A stretch of 64,000 bases of DNA, taken from contig OY829893.1 in the NCBI GenBank assembly GCA_963691905.1, positions 310,001-374,000 on the forward strand, given 5' to 3'. The position numbers were made by a program, and so were the translations under genes. The notes below the pieces were generated by a model. That model was not told where the DNA came from. It ran no database searches and was given only the letters and a program-made list of their open reading frames with translations. The stretch comes from QGON01 sp963691905 (GTDB lineage: Bacteria; Pseudomonadota; Gammaproteobacteria; Chromatiales; Chromatiaceae). Shown one piece after another: positions 54,329-63,729 of the stretch; positions within the stretch are counted from its first letter, which is position 1, and the number at the start of each line of letters is the position of its first letter.

Positions 54329-55399
54329 ATGTATGACGATTTTTACAAACTGAAAGGCAAGCCCTTCCAGCTGACACCCGACCACAAGTTCTTCTTCAAC
54401 AGTAAGGGGCACAATCGGGCAATGGCCTACCTGCGTTACGGACTCGAGCAGGGTGAGGGGTTTATCGTGATCACCGGTGGCATAGGCACCGGCAAAACCA
54501 CACTGGTCAGAAACCTGTTTCAGGAACTCTCCAACAAAAACGTCATGGCCGCCCAGCTGGTTACCACCCAGGTCGATCCAGATGACATGCTGCGCATGGT
54601 CTGCGCCTCTTTTGGTCTCGCCCATGAAGGCCTCAACAAGGCCACGTTATTACACAATCTCGAAGCCATCGCCCGCACCCGTCACGCCGAAGGCAAGCAG
54701 ATTCTGCTGGTGGTGGACGAAGCGCAGAACCTTCCTGCCCGCTCAGTGGAGGAGCTGCGCATGCTCTCCAACTTCCAGGTTGGGGATAAAGCATTGGTGC
54801 AGACCTTCCTGCTCGGTCAGGAGGAGTTCAAGCGCACGCTGCAGAGCCCAGGCATGGAACAGTTCCGCCAGCGCATCATCGCCTCGTACCATCTGGAGCC
54901 GTTGAGCGGCGATGAGACCGAAAAATATATCAAACACCGCTTACAGCTCGTCGGCTGGGAAGACGATCCGGAGTTTGCCGAGGAGGTGTTCCAAATAATC
55001 TACGACTTCACCGAGGGCGTGCCACGCCGCATCAACTCCATGTGTGACCGCCTGATGCTGTACGGATGTCTGGAAGAGCTGCACGCCATGGACAAGAAAG
55101 CAGTGGACGCCGTGATCGAGGAGCTGGAGCAGGAAGTCAGCTACCAGAAGCCCGGCACCCAGGGGCAACAGCAGCTCGCTTCCGTCTCACAACTGCCCTC
55201 TCGTGGTACTGGCGCACAGATGTCCGCCTCAAATGCAGCACCGGAGATGATGGCCAACGCCGATGAGTTTATCTATCGGATTCAAGAGCTGGAGAAAGAG
55301 ATCAGCAGCCTGAAAAAGACCATGCGCAACGAACAGAAACTGCTGCGCAAAGCCATATTGCTGCAGATGGACATGGATGAGTTCGACGACGTCGAGTAA
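54329..55399 (+). CDS. XrtA/PEP-CTERM-type AAA+ secretion ATPase (orphan)
   Basis: A 356-aa ExeA-like AAA+ ATPase. The start MYDDFYKLKGKPFQLTPDHK and FITGGIGTGKTTL-type Walker A (VITGGIGTGKTTLVRNL) match the PEP-CTERM-locus ATPase subfamily (TIGR03015). Walker B is LLVVDEAQNLP, sensor segments FLLGQEEFKRTL and FTEGVPRRINSMCDR follow. The C-terminus (about 300-356) is a coiled coil. The start at 54329 was chosen on family start; an in-frame ATG lies 42 nt upstream. No exosortase or exopolysaccharide genes are nearby. Confidence 0.87.
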   Translation: MYDDFYKLKGKPFQLTPDHKFFFNSKGHNRAMAYLRYGLEQGEGFIVITGGIGTGKTTLVRNLFQELSNKNVMAAQLVTTQVDPDDMLRMVCASFGLAHEGLNKATLLHNLEAIARTRHAEGKQILLVVDEAQNLPARSVEELRMLSNFQVGDKALVQTFLLGQEEFKRTLQSPGMEQFRQRIIASYHLEPLSGDETEKYIKHRLQLVGWEDDPEFAEEVFQIIYDFTEGVPRRINSMCDRLMLYGCLEELHAMDKKAVDAVIEELEQEVSYQKPGTQGQQQLASVSQLPSRGTGAQMSASNAAPEMMANADEFIYRIQELEKEISSLKKTMRNEQKLLRKAILLQMDMDEFDDVE

Positions 55400-55431
55400 C
55401 CGGCCTGTTTTGACTCGATGGATTTGCAGCC

Positions 55432-55518
55432 ATAGGTCGGTTCAAGCTTGCGCAACCGGCAAAATCCGCTCTTGATCCCTGGCCTTTGCCTGATCCGCTA
55501 TGCTTGATCAGGTCTACG
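55432..55518. repeat. Palindromic intergenic repeat (GATC family, two degenerate units)
   Basis: TAGGTCGGTTCAAGC unit at 55434 and TGCCTGATCCGCTATGCTTG followed by ATCAGGTCTACG at 55488-55518, related to the copies at 4767 and 23446. Confidence 0.6.
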
Positions 55519-55535
55519 AGAACGCCATCCCCTAA

Positions 55536-55760
55536 TTAATCCAGTTCGGGCCCCAGGATATGGGCCACCGGCTCAAAACCGCGACCTTCCAGTGCCTCGG
55601 CAATATCCTCCCAGACATAGCCTGCTTTCGACTCTTCCGCCTGCGCGATGATACCCGTGGCAAACCGATAGGCTTCATTGGTATCCAGGTCGTCAGGAAT
55701 CCGCACCACCCGAATGCGCTCGAATTGAGCACTGGGCAACAGCATCAGGGTTTCACTCAT
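55536..55760 (-). CDS. Small conserved hypothetical protein
   Basis: A 74-aa acidic protein (FERIRVVRIPDDLDTNEAYR, YVWEDIAEALEGRGFEPVAH). No membrane segment or known motif. It has a plausible fold and alone fills the gap on this strand, but the family is not recognised. Confidence 0.6.
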   Translation of the reverse strand: MSETLMLLPSAQFERIRVVRIPDDLDTNEAYRFATGIIAQAEESKAGYVWEDIAEALEGRGFEPVAHILGPELD

Positions 55761-55972
55761 GTATACTCACCTTGCAGTGTTGGTTACTGCCATCAGATTG
55801 GGTTGATTCTGCTTCTCCACGCCCGCAAGAAATTAGCTCGAACAGGTTTTGCAGCCCCTGCCGTGATGATACCCCCCCTGTCTGATTCATCAAACATAAA
55901 AACCTGCTAATCTCATACATACAATCCACCCTCCCGGCGATCAGGCCCAGACTCAAAGAATTACCTATCACT

Positions 55973-56656
55973 ATGAAATCAAAGCCGCTTATCCATGCAT
56001 TGCTTTTACTGCTCTTTCTCAGTGCCTGTACTACGAACGATCCTCACCAACGGGCAAAAACCGGCGCTGCCATCGGTGCGGTAGTAGGCGCTGTTGCCGG
56101 ACACCAGATGAACGATAGATCAGGTAAATTCGTCGGTGCAGCGGTTGGCGCCCTGGCGGGCGCCGCCATAGGTAACTATATGGACGATCAGCAGAGGGAG
56201 TTCGAGGAGAGCCTGGCAGTGGAGCAAGAGCGTCACGATGTGGAGATCGAGCGTCTGAAAGACGACACCCTGAAGCTCAGTGTCAACAATGAAGTCTCCT
56301 TCGCCTTCGATAGCGCCGACATCTCCCCAGCCTTCAAACCGACTCTGGGCAAACTTGCCAGGCTACTGAACAAGTACAACAAGACCGTAGTGCATATCAT
56401 CGGCCACACCGACAACAGGGGTTCCAATGAGTACAACGAAACCCTCTCCAGCCGACGCGCAGACCATGTCGCTTTCTATCTTGAGGACAGGGGCGTACCT
56501 GGAGCCCGCATCCGCACCGAAGGAAGAGGCGAGTCGGAACCCCGCGCCACCAACGCAACAGAAGCCGGACGCCAGCTGAATCGCCGGGTTGAAATCTATG
56601 TCAAACCCATCGTGGAGGGTGATGAAGAGACGGCCTACGAATCACCGAGATACTGA
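55973..56656 (+). CDS. OmpA-family lipoprotein with glycine zipper
   Basis: A 227-aa outer-membrane lipoprotein. The signal peptide ends in lipobox LSAC (Cys19). A glycine-zipper region (about 30-66, GAAIGAVVGAVAG and GAAVGALAGAAIGNYM) precedes a C-terminal OmpA-like peptidoglycan-binding domain (about 100-210; VNNEVSFAFDSADISP, IIGHTDNRGSNEYN, LSSRRADHVAFYL, QLNRRVEIYVKP). Similar to YiaD. Anchors the outer membrane to the cell wall. Confidence 0.9.
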   Translation: MKSKPLIHALLLLLFLSACTTNDPHQRAKTGAAIGAVVGAVAGHQMNDRSGKFVGAAVGALAGAAIGNYMDDQQREFEESLAVEQERHDVEIERLKDDTLKLSVNNEVSFAFDSADISPAFKPTLGKLARLLNKYNKTVVHIIGHTDNRGSNEYNETLSSRRADHVAFYLEDRGVPGARIRTEGRGESEPRATNATEAGRQLNRRVEIYVKPIVEGDEETAYESPRY

Positions 56657-56741
56657 CTTGTATCCGTCCAGAAACTCATAACCTGCCAAGGGAGACACAA
56701 AGGTTAAGATATTAATTCTGTAATCATAACTGCTGCATTTT

Positions 56742-56817
56742 GTAGGTCGGGTTAACGCAGTGTAACCCGACGAACAGGTGGAAATGTTGGGTTACGCTTC
56801 GCTAACCCAACCTACAC
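56742..56817. repeat. Palindromic intergenic repeat (GTTGGGTTA family, paired units)
   Basis: TGTAGGTCGGGTTAACGCAG then GTTGGGTTACGCTTCGCTAA and CCCAACCTACAC, close to the copies at 21701 and 40634-40719. Confidence 0.75.
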
Positions 56818-56885
56818 TTGAATGCGCAAAACGATAAATATTGACAGTTTTCCCTGACTGAGAGTGACCAAAAGGAGACAGCGCC

Positions 56886-57296
56886 ATGCCCAGCTATTTC
56901 CATATCGCCGAACTGGTTCCCCCAAGCATCTACGAAAGGTTTGGAGACCAGCGATCCTGGAATTTTGTCAACCGTCGCGCCTACAAAAATCTCGTGAAGA
57001 TCAGGCATTATGTGGGCCGGCCTTTCATCATCAATAACTATCGCGACGGAGGCCAGCGGGAGTGGTCAGGATTCAGGACGCCGGAAAGCCCCTATTTCTC
57101 TTCGACCTCGCAGCACTCGCTAGCCAATGCCTACGACATCATCTGTAGCGGCCTCACACCGCAGGAGCTACAGCAAGTGGTGCAGAAGCACTACGCAAAA
57201 TTCAATATCGGCGGAGTGGAACTCGCCCCCACCTGGACCCACATCGACTGGCGTTTCAATCCGAACGGAGAACTCACGGTCTTTCATCTGACCTGA
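56886..57296 (+). CDS. Peptidase M15-like protein
   Basis: A 136-aa protein with the pattern of phage-type D-Ala-D-Ala carboxypeptidases (M15). Likely zinc ligands are His and Asp in STSQHSLANAYDI and His in TWTHIDWRF; RPFIINNYRDGG matches the substrate loop. No signal peptide is visible, as in phage endolysins, so the role may be cytoplasmic or phage-derived. ATG follows GGAG (AAAAGGAGACAGCGCC). Confidence 0.7.
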   Translation: MPSYFHIAELVPPSIYERFGDQRSWNFVNRRAYKNLVKIRHYVGRPFIINNYRDGGQREWSGFRTPESPYFSSTSQHSLANAYDIICSGLTPQELQQVVQKHYAKFNIGGVELAPTWTHIDWRFNPNGELTVFHLT

Positions 57297-57314
57297 CCGC
57301 CGCCCCAATAAAAG

Positions 57315-57338
57315 ACGGGGGCTCCAGGCCCCCGTTTC
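57315..57338. terminator. Terminator between the M15-like gene and gltD
   Basis: ACGGGGGC-TCCAG-GCCCCCGT stem followed by TTT, between convergent genes. Confidence 0.75.
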
Positions 57339-57359
57339 CACAATCGCGTAAACCCGTAA

Positions 57360-58811
57360 TCAGCGTGGCAGATTACTCGTCGCTCCTATCAGGAACTCGT
57401 CTACTGCCTTCGCGCACTGACGGCCCTCGCGTATCGCCCAGACCACCAACGACTGGCCGCGGCGCATATCACCGGCAGCAAACACCCCTTCCAGGGAGGT
57501 TTTGTAGGCATCAGCACCATCGGTCACCCCTTTGACGTTGCCGCGGCCATCCCGCTCCACTGCCAGCTCATCGAGCATGCCTTCATGAACCGGATGGACA
57601 AAACCCATCGCCAGCGTCACCAGCTCGGCTTTGATTTCGAATTCAGAACCTTCGACCTCGGACATCTGCCACTGGCCGTTCTCATCCTGACTCCACATCA
57701 CCTTAACGCACTTCACGCCGGCCAGGTTGCCGCTACCATCATCGATAAATTCTTTCGACGCCACCGACCACATGCGCTCACAACCCTCCTCCTGAGAGGT
57801 GGAGGTGCGCATCTTGTTGGGCCAGTCGGGCCAGGTGGCGCCCTTATCCTCCTTCTCGGGCGGCTGCGGCATCAGCTCCACCTGGGTCACCGAAAGCGCA
57901 CCATGACGCACTGATGTACCGACACAGTCGGATCCGGTATCACCGCCACCGATCACCACGACATGTTTACCCTCGGCGGAGATGAGATCTTCCACTTGGT
58001 CACCCTGTACCCGATGACTGTTTCTGCGCAGAAAGTCCATCGCGAACTCGACGCCTTTCAATTCGCGACCCGGAATCGGCAGATCACGCGGCTGCTCCGC
58101 ACCACCCGCCAGCACAACTGCATCAAACGCATTCATCAGCGGTCTGGCAGGCAGATCCACCCCAATATGGGTATTGGTATGGAACTCGACACCCTCTGTG
58201 CGCATCTGCGCCATGCGGCGATCGATGATCTTCTTATCCAGCTTGAAGTCGGGAATGCCGTAACGCAGCAGACCACCGATGCGATTCTGCTTCTCATACA
58301 GATGCACCTCATGACCAGCCCGAGCCAACTGCTGCGCACAAGCCATGCCGGCAGGACCGGAACCGACCACAGCCACCCGCTTACCGCTCTTGTGTTCTGC
58401 AATCTGCGGTTTGATCCAGCCCTCTTCCCAGGCCTTCTCTATGATGCTGTATTCGATGTTCTTGATCGTTACCGGGACATCATCCAGATTCAGGGTGCAG
58501 GCCGCCTCGCAGGGAGCCGGGCAGACACGACCGGTAAACTCGGGAAAGTTATTGGTGCTGTGCAGCACCGAAATCGCCTCTTTCCAATCGTTCCGGTAGA
58601 CCAGATCATTCCAGTCGGGAATGATGTTGTTGACCGGGCAACCGTTATGACAAAAGGGAATGCCGCAATCCATACAGCGTGCGCCCTGTTGACTGAGCAC
58701 CTCGTCGCCGGGAGAAATGGCAAACTCTTCAAAATGGACCACCCGATCAGCAACCGGCGAATAGGTGCGATCCTGACGCGCATACTCTTTGAAACCTGTG
58801 GGCTTACCCAT
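57360..58811 (-). CDS. gltD: Glutamate synthase small subunit
   Basis: A 483-aa NADPH-oxidising subunit. The N-terminal iron-sulfur region is CMDCGIPFCHNGCPVNNIIP. FAD is bound through GSGPAGMACAQQLARAG and NAD(P)H through VVIGGGDTGSDCVGTS. Feeds electrons to GltB. Starts 1 nt after the gltB stop codon. Confidence 0.96.
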   Translation of the reverse strand: MGKPTGFKEYARQDRTYSPVADRVVHFEEFAISPGDEVLSQQGARCMDCGIPFCHNGCPVNNIIPDWNDLVYRNDWKEAISVLHSTNNFPEFTGRVCPAPCEAACTLNLDDVPVTIKNIEYSIIEKAWEEGWIKPQIAEHKSGKRVAVVGSGPAGMACAQQLARAGHEVHLYEKQNRIGGLLRYGIPDFKLDKKIIDRRMAQMRTEGVEFHTNTHIGVDLPARPLMNAFDAVVLAGGAEQPRDLPIPGRELKGVEFAMDFLRRNSHRVQGDQVEDLISAEGKHVVVIGGGDTGSDCVGTSVRHGALSVTQVELMPQPPEKEDKGATWPDWPNKMRTSTSQEEGCERMWSVASKEFIDDGSGNLAGVKCVKVMWSQDENGQWQMSEVEGSEFEIKAELVTLAMGFVHPVHEGMLDELAVERDGRGNVKGVTDGADAYKTSLEGVFAAGDMRRGQSLVVWAIREGRQCAKAVDEFLIGATSNLPR

Positions 58812-58812
58812 C

Positions 58813-61800
58813 TTAACGATCCCCCTTGCTGCCGGCTTCTCTGATCTGTTGCGCCTGTATCTCTTTCAAGGCCCGGCGATACTCCACCGGCATAACCTTT
58901 ACAAACTTCGGCAGGTAGCGCTCCCAGCTGTCGAGGACTTTCTTCGCCATCGCGCTGTTGGTGTAGTGCAGATGGTTCTCGATCAGCTGCCTGAGGCGGG
59001 TTGCATCAAAACGTGTCATATCGTGGCTGACATCGACCCTGCCGTGGGTCTCCAGATCACCACCCTGATGCTCCAGCTCTTCCAATGCATCATCTTCCGC
59101 GGGTATCGGCTCAAGCTCAACCTGCGCCATATTGCAGCGATCCTCGAAACCACCCTCCTCATCAAGCACATAGGCGATACCGCCGGACATGCCTGCCGCG
59201 AAGTTGCGTCCCGTGGATCCAAGGCAGACCACGACGCCACCGGTCATATATTCACAGCCGTGGTCACCCACACCCTCCACCACCGCGGTGGCACCGGAGT
59301 TGCGCACGCAGAAGCGCTCGCCCGCCACACCGTTGAAATAGCACTCGCCGGAGATCGCGCCGTAGAGCACAGTATTGCCGACGATGATGTTCTCTTCCGC
59401 TTTGCCGATCTTGGAGTGTGAAGGCGGATAGATCACCAGACGTCCTCCGGAAAGCCCCTTGCCGACATAGTCGTTGCCTTCCCCGGACAGCTCAATCGTG
59501 ACACCTTTGGTCACCCAGGCACCAAAGGATTGGCCTGCTGTACCTTTTACCTTGATGTAAACAGTGTCGTCCGGCAGTCCGGCAAAACCATGTTTCTCGG
59601 CCAGACGGCCCGAGAGCATCGTGCCGAAGGTGCGGTTGTAGTTATGGATATCGATCTCGATCTTCACCGCCTCGCCCCTTTCCAGGGCCGGTGCCGCCTG
59701 CCTGATCAACACATTATCGATCGCCTGATCGAGACCATGGTCCTGGGTCTCGTTGTTGAAGACCTCATCACCATCGACAGCAACCGGCTTGGTCAGCAGT
59801 CGACTGTAGTCGAGACCCCGTGCCTTCCAGTGGTCGATGGCGCTACGCATGTTGAGGCGATCCATCTGGCCGATCATCTCCTGGAAATTGCGAAAACCGA
59901 GCCTGGCCATCAGGCGGCGCACCTCTTCGGCAACGAAGAAGAAGTAGTTCACCACATGCTCAGGCTTGCCGGTAAAGCGCTTGCGCAGCTCGGGATCCTG
60001 CGTTGCAACGCCCACGGGACAGGTGTTGAGATGACATTTGCGCATCATGATGCAGCCTTCGGCGATCAGGGGAGCCGTGGCAAAACCGACCTCATCGGCC
60101 CCCAGCAGCGCGGCAATCACCACGTCGCGTCCGGTACGCATACCACCGTCAGCCTGCACCGCGATCCGGCTGCGCAGACGGTTCAGCACCAGGGTCTGGT
60201 GGGTCTCGGCGAGACCAATCTCCCAGGGTGAACCCGCGTGTTTGATGGAGGTCAGAGGCGATGCGCCAGTACCGCCGTCGTAACCGGAGATGGTGACGTG
60301 GTCGGCATGGGCCTTGGAAACACCCGCAGCAACCGTACCTACACCCACTTCGGAGACCAGTTTCACGCTGATACGGGATTTCGGCTGTACGTTCTTCAGA
60401 TCGTGGATCAACTGAGCCAGATCCTCGATGGAGTAGATATCGTGGTGTGGCGGTGGCGAGATCAAACCCACACCGGGGGTTGAGTGGCGCACCCGGGCTA
60501 TCTGCTGGTTGACCTTGTGGCCAGGCAGCTGACCACCCTCGCCGGGTTTCGCGCCCTGGGCCATCTTGATCTGGATGTCATCTGAGTTGACCAGATACTC
60601 GGTGGTCACACCAAAGCGCCCGGAGGCAACCTGCTTGATGGCAGAGCGTTCGGGATTAGGGGATCCATCCGGCAGCGGATTGAAGCGACCCGACTCCTCA
60701 CCACCTTCGCCGGTATTGGACTTGCCGCCGATACGGTTCATTGCGATGGCCAGCGTCGAATGCGCCTCATAGGAGATGGAACCAAAGGACATGGCGCCGG
60801 TAACAAAGCGCTTGACGATCTCCTTTGCCGGTTCCACTTCGTCCAGTGGGATCTCCTGATCCGCAAACACGAACTCGAACAGGCCACGCAGGGTCAGCAA
60901 AGTCTCATTCTGTTCGTTGATCTGACGGGCAAACGCTTCGTAGGTATTCCAGTCATTACTGCGCACCGCATGCTGAATCTTGGCAATGCTGTCAGGGGAC
61001 CAGTTATGCGCCTCGCCACGGATGCGGTAGGCGTAGTCGCCACCCACATCCAGATGCTTGCGATATATCTCGGCGCCACCGTAGGCCGCCTCGTGCCAAC
61101 GCTTTGCCTCTTCTGCGATCTGCGCCAGCCCGGCACCCTCGATAGTGGTGCTGGTACCGGTAAAATAGTCCGCCAGGAAACTGCTGTGCAGACCCACGGC
61201 ATCGAAGATCTGCGCACCACAATAGGACTGATAGGTGGAGATACCCATCTTCGACATCACCTTCTTCAGACCCTTGCCGATCGCCTTGATGTAACGGCTC
61301 TGGGCTTCGCTGAACGTCAGCGGCTCAGGCAGACTGGATAGCTGCGCATCGATAGTGTCGAAAGCCAGATAGGGATTGATCGCCTCCGCGCCGTAACCCG
61401 CGAGGGTGGCGAAGTGGTGGATCTCCAGCGCGGCGCCGGTCTCGACCACCAGACCCGACTCTGTGCGCAAGCCTTTGCGGATCAGATGGTGATGCACGGC
61501 GGAAGTCGCCAGCAGTGAAGGGATCGCTATGCGATCCGTATCGACCTTGCGATCGGAGAGGATCAGGATGTTATAGCCCTCCCGAACCTTGGCCTCGGCC
61601 AGCTCGCAGAGTGCGGTCAGCGCCCCTTTCATCCCTTCAGCACCCTCGGTGATCCCGTAGGTAATATCCAGGGTCTTGGTGCGGAACGCCCCTCCGGTAT
61701 TGTCCTCGATGTGCCTGATTCGCTCCAGATCACCGTTGGTGAGGATCGGCTGGGGCACCTCCAGGCGCATGTTCTTACCCGCATCCGCCATTCCCAGCAG

Positions 61801-63450
61801 GTTGGGACGGGGACCGATCAGGGAGACCAGGGACATGACGATCTCTTCGCGGATCGGGTCGATCGGCGGATTGGTCACCTGGGCAAAGTTCTGTTGAAAA
61901 TAGCTGGAGAGGTGCTTCGACTTATTGGAGAGCACAGACGGAGGCAGGTCGGTGCCCATGGATCCAGTCGCCTCCATGCCGGTCATCACCATCGGAATAA
62001 GGAGAAACTTGATCTCTTCCTGGGTATAACCGAAAGCCTGCTGACCATTCAGCAGCGTAGTCGCATCCGGCGCCATCGGCGCCACGTCGGTGGGCAGATG
62101 ATCCAGATGGATCTGGGTCTTGTCGAGCCAGTCCCGGTAAGGCTGGGCGCCGGAGATATTGGCCTTCAGTTCAACGTCATCGATGATACGGCCCTCTTCG
62201 GTATCGATGAGGAACATCTTACCCGGCTGCAGCCGCCATTTTTTGACGATCTTCTCTTCCGGAATATCGAGCACACCCATCTCGGACGCCATCACCACCA
62301 GATCATCATCGGTGATCAGATAGCGGGCGGGGCGCAGGCCATTACGATCCAGGGTGGCGCCTATCTGGCGGCCATCGGTAAAGGCGACCGCAGCCGGACC
62401 GTCCCAGGGCTCCATCAGCGCGGCATGGTACTCATAGAAAGCACGACGCTTCCGGTCCATCACTTTGTTGCCGGACCAGGCCTCTGGAATCAGCATCATC
62501 ATCGCGTGGGAGAGGGAGTAGCCACCGGCCACCAGCAGCTCCAGCGCATTATCGAAACAGGCCGAATCGGACTGCCCTTCAGGAATCAACGGCCAGATCT
62601 TATCCAGATCTTCACCCAGAATCTCCGAAGCCATGGAGCTCTTGCGCGCGGCCATCCAGTTCACATTGCCACGCAGGGTGTTGATCTCCCCGTTGTGAGC
62701 GATCATGCGAAACGGATGCGCTAGATCCCAGGTGGGGAAGGTGTTGGTGGAGAAACGCTGATGCACCAGCGCCAGGGCTGTGACCATCGTCTCGTCATTG
62801 AGATCGTTAAAATACTCACCCACCTGACCCGAGAGCAGCATGCCTTTGTAGACGATGGTGCGGGAGGAGAAAGAGGTAAAGTAGAAGGACTCACCCCCCT
62901 CCATCTCCGCTGCGCGAATCAACTTCTCGATCTGCTTGCGGATAACGAACAGCTTGCGCTCAAAGGCATCCTGATCGACGCAGTTATCGCCACGACTGAC
63001 GAATATCTGCCGTACGACCGGCTCGGTGGGCACAACACTGTAACCCAGGCCACTGTTGTCCACGGGTACGTTGCGCCAACCGATGACCGACTGACCCTCA
63101 GCGGTGACCAGTTTTTCGACAGTCTCTTCACATTCGTTCCGGCTCGCCTCGTTCTGCGGCAGAAAAAGCATGCCAATGGCGTACTTTCCAGCTTCGGGCA
63201 GACTGAAATCGACCTGGGCACGGAAAAAGGCATCGGGGAGTTGCAGCAGAATACCTGCGCCGTCACCTGCCTTCGGATCTGCGCCGACCGCACCACGATG
63301 GGTCAGTCGATCCAGAATCTCCAGACCCTGCCGGACAATTTGATGGCTTTTATTACCTTTGATGTTGGCGACAAAGCCGACACCACAGGCATCATGTTCG
63401 TTAGCGGGATCATAGAGTCCCTGCTTCGGTGGTAAAGCACCTTGGCCCAT
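58813..63450 (-). CDS. gltB: Glutamate synthase large subunit
   Basis: A 1545-aa enzyme that makes two glutamates from glutamine and 2-oxoglutarate. The class-II amidotransferase Cys is in HDACGVGFVANIKG and is exposed by processing of a short N-terminal leader. The FMN/synthase domain includes SGYDGGTGASPLTSIKHAG. The 3Fe-4S cluster cysteines are in MMRKCHLNTCPVGVATQD. The C-terminal beta-helix domain is complete. Start at 63450 follows a GAGG-type site; ATG 63462 is an alternative. Forms gltBD, downstream of a SPOR-domain gene. Confidence 0.96.
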   Translation of the reverse strand: MGQGALPPKQGLYDPANEHDACGVGFVANIKGNKSHQIVRQGLEILDRLTHRGAVGADPKAGDGAGILLQLPDAFFRAQVDFSLPEAGKYAIGMLFLPQNEASRNECEETVEKLVTAEGQSVIGWRNVPVDNSGLGYSVVPTEPVVRQIFVSRGDNCVDQDAFERKLFVIRKQIEKLIRAAEMEGGESFYFTSFSSRTIVYKGMLLSGQVGEYFNDLNDETMVTALALVHQRFSTNTFPTWDLAHPFRMIAHNGEINTLRGNVNWMAARKSSMASEILGEDLDKIWPLIPEGQSDSACFDNALELLVAGGYSLSHAMMMLIPEAWSGNKVMDRKRRAFYEYHAALMEPWDGPAAVAFTDGRQIGATLDRNGLRPARYLITDDDLVVMASEMGVLDIPEEKIVKKWRLQPGKMFLIDTEEGRIIDDVELKANISGAQPYRDWLDKTQIHLDHLPTDVAPMAPDATTLLNGQQAFGYTQEEIKFLLIPMVMTGMEATGSMGTDLPPSVLSNKSKHLSSYFQQNFAQVTNPPIDPIREEIVMSLVSLIGPRPNLLGMADAGKNMRLEVPQPILTNGDLERIRHIEDNTGGAFRTKTLDITYGITEGAEGMKGALTALCELAEAKVREGYNILILSDRKVDTDRIAIPSLLATSAVHHHLIRKGLRTESGLVVETGAALEIHHFATLAGYGAEAINPYLAFDTIDAQLSSLPEPLTFSEAQSRYIKAIGKGLKKVMSKMGISTYQSYCGAQIFDAVGLHSSFLADYFTGTSTTIEGAGLAQIAEEAKRWHEAAYGGAEIYRKHLDVGGDYAYRIRGEAHNWSPDSIAKIQHAVRSNDWNTYEAFARQINEQNETLLTLRGLFEFVFADQEIPLDEVEPAKEIVKRFVTGAMSFGSISYEAHSTLAIAMNRIGGKSNTGEGGEESGRFNPLPDGSPNPERSAIKQVASGRFGVTTEYLVNSDDIQIKMAQGAKPGEGGQLPGHKVNQQIARVRHSTPGVGLISPPPHHDIYSIEDLAQLIHDLKNVQPKSRISVKLVSEVGVGTVAAGVSKAHADHVTISGYDGGTGASPLTSIKHAGSPWEIGLAETHQTLVLNRLRSRIAVQADGGMRTGRDVVIAALLGADEVGFATAPLIAEGCIMMRKCHLNTCPVGVATQDPELRKRFTGKPEHVVNYFFFVAEEVRRLMARLGFRNFQEMIGQMDRLNMRSAIDHWKARGLDYSRLLTKPVAVDGDEVFNNETQDHGLDQAIDNVLIRQAAPALERGEAVKIEIDIHNYNRTFGTMLSGRLAEKHGFAGLPDDTVYIKVKGTAGQSFGAWVTKGVTIELSGEGNDYVGKGLSGGRLVIYPPSHSKIGKAEENIIVGNTVLYGAISGECYFNGVAGERFCVRNSGATAVVEGVGDHGCEYMTGGVVVCLGSTGRNFAAGMSGGIAYVLDEEGGFEDRCNMAQVELEPIPAEDDALEELEHQGGDLETHGRVDVSHDMTRFDATRLRQLIENHLHYTNSAMAKKVLDSWERYLPKFVKVMPVEYRRALKEIQAQQIREAGSKGDR

Positions 63451-63567
63451 TGCAAACCTCATTTTTGTTCGGGCCCTGATAGCGGATACTCTCCGCCAGA
63501 AGAACCTGTATGCAATAACCTGACAAAAAAATTAATTGACGGAAACCCTCTCGCGCACCCGCCAACC

Positions 63568-63585
63568 CGCCCCGATATCGGGGCG
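63568..63585. promoter_or_regulatory. Perfect 18-bp palindrome upstream of gltB
   Basis: CGCCCCGATATCGGGGCG, centred about 125 bp before the gltB start. Could be an operator or the stem of a transcript end for the SPOR gene; no T-run follows. Confidence 0.4.
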
Positions 63586-63729
63586 CACAGAACCGCGTAG
63601 GATACTTGAGATTGGACGATCAGGCCAGTTTGTAGCGATTTCACACAAAAATTACGGGGGTGTGCTGTAGCGGAAATTATTTGGAGCGGCGACGCAACTC
63701 TATGATTTTAAACAACTTGTGCGTCAGGC

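Noticed and set aside
61711..62724. 337-aa open frame antisense to gltB
   Set aside because: Shadow of a well-conserved gene.
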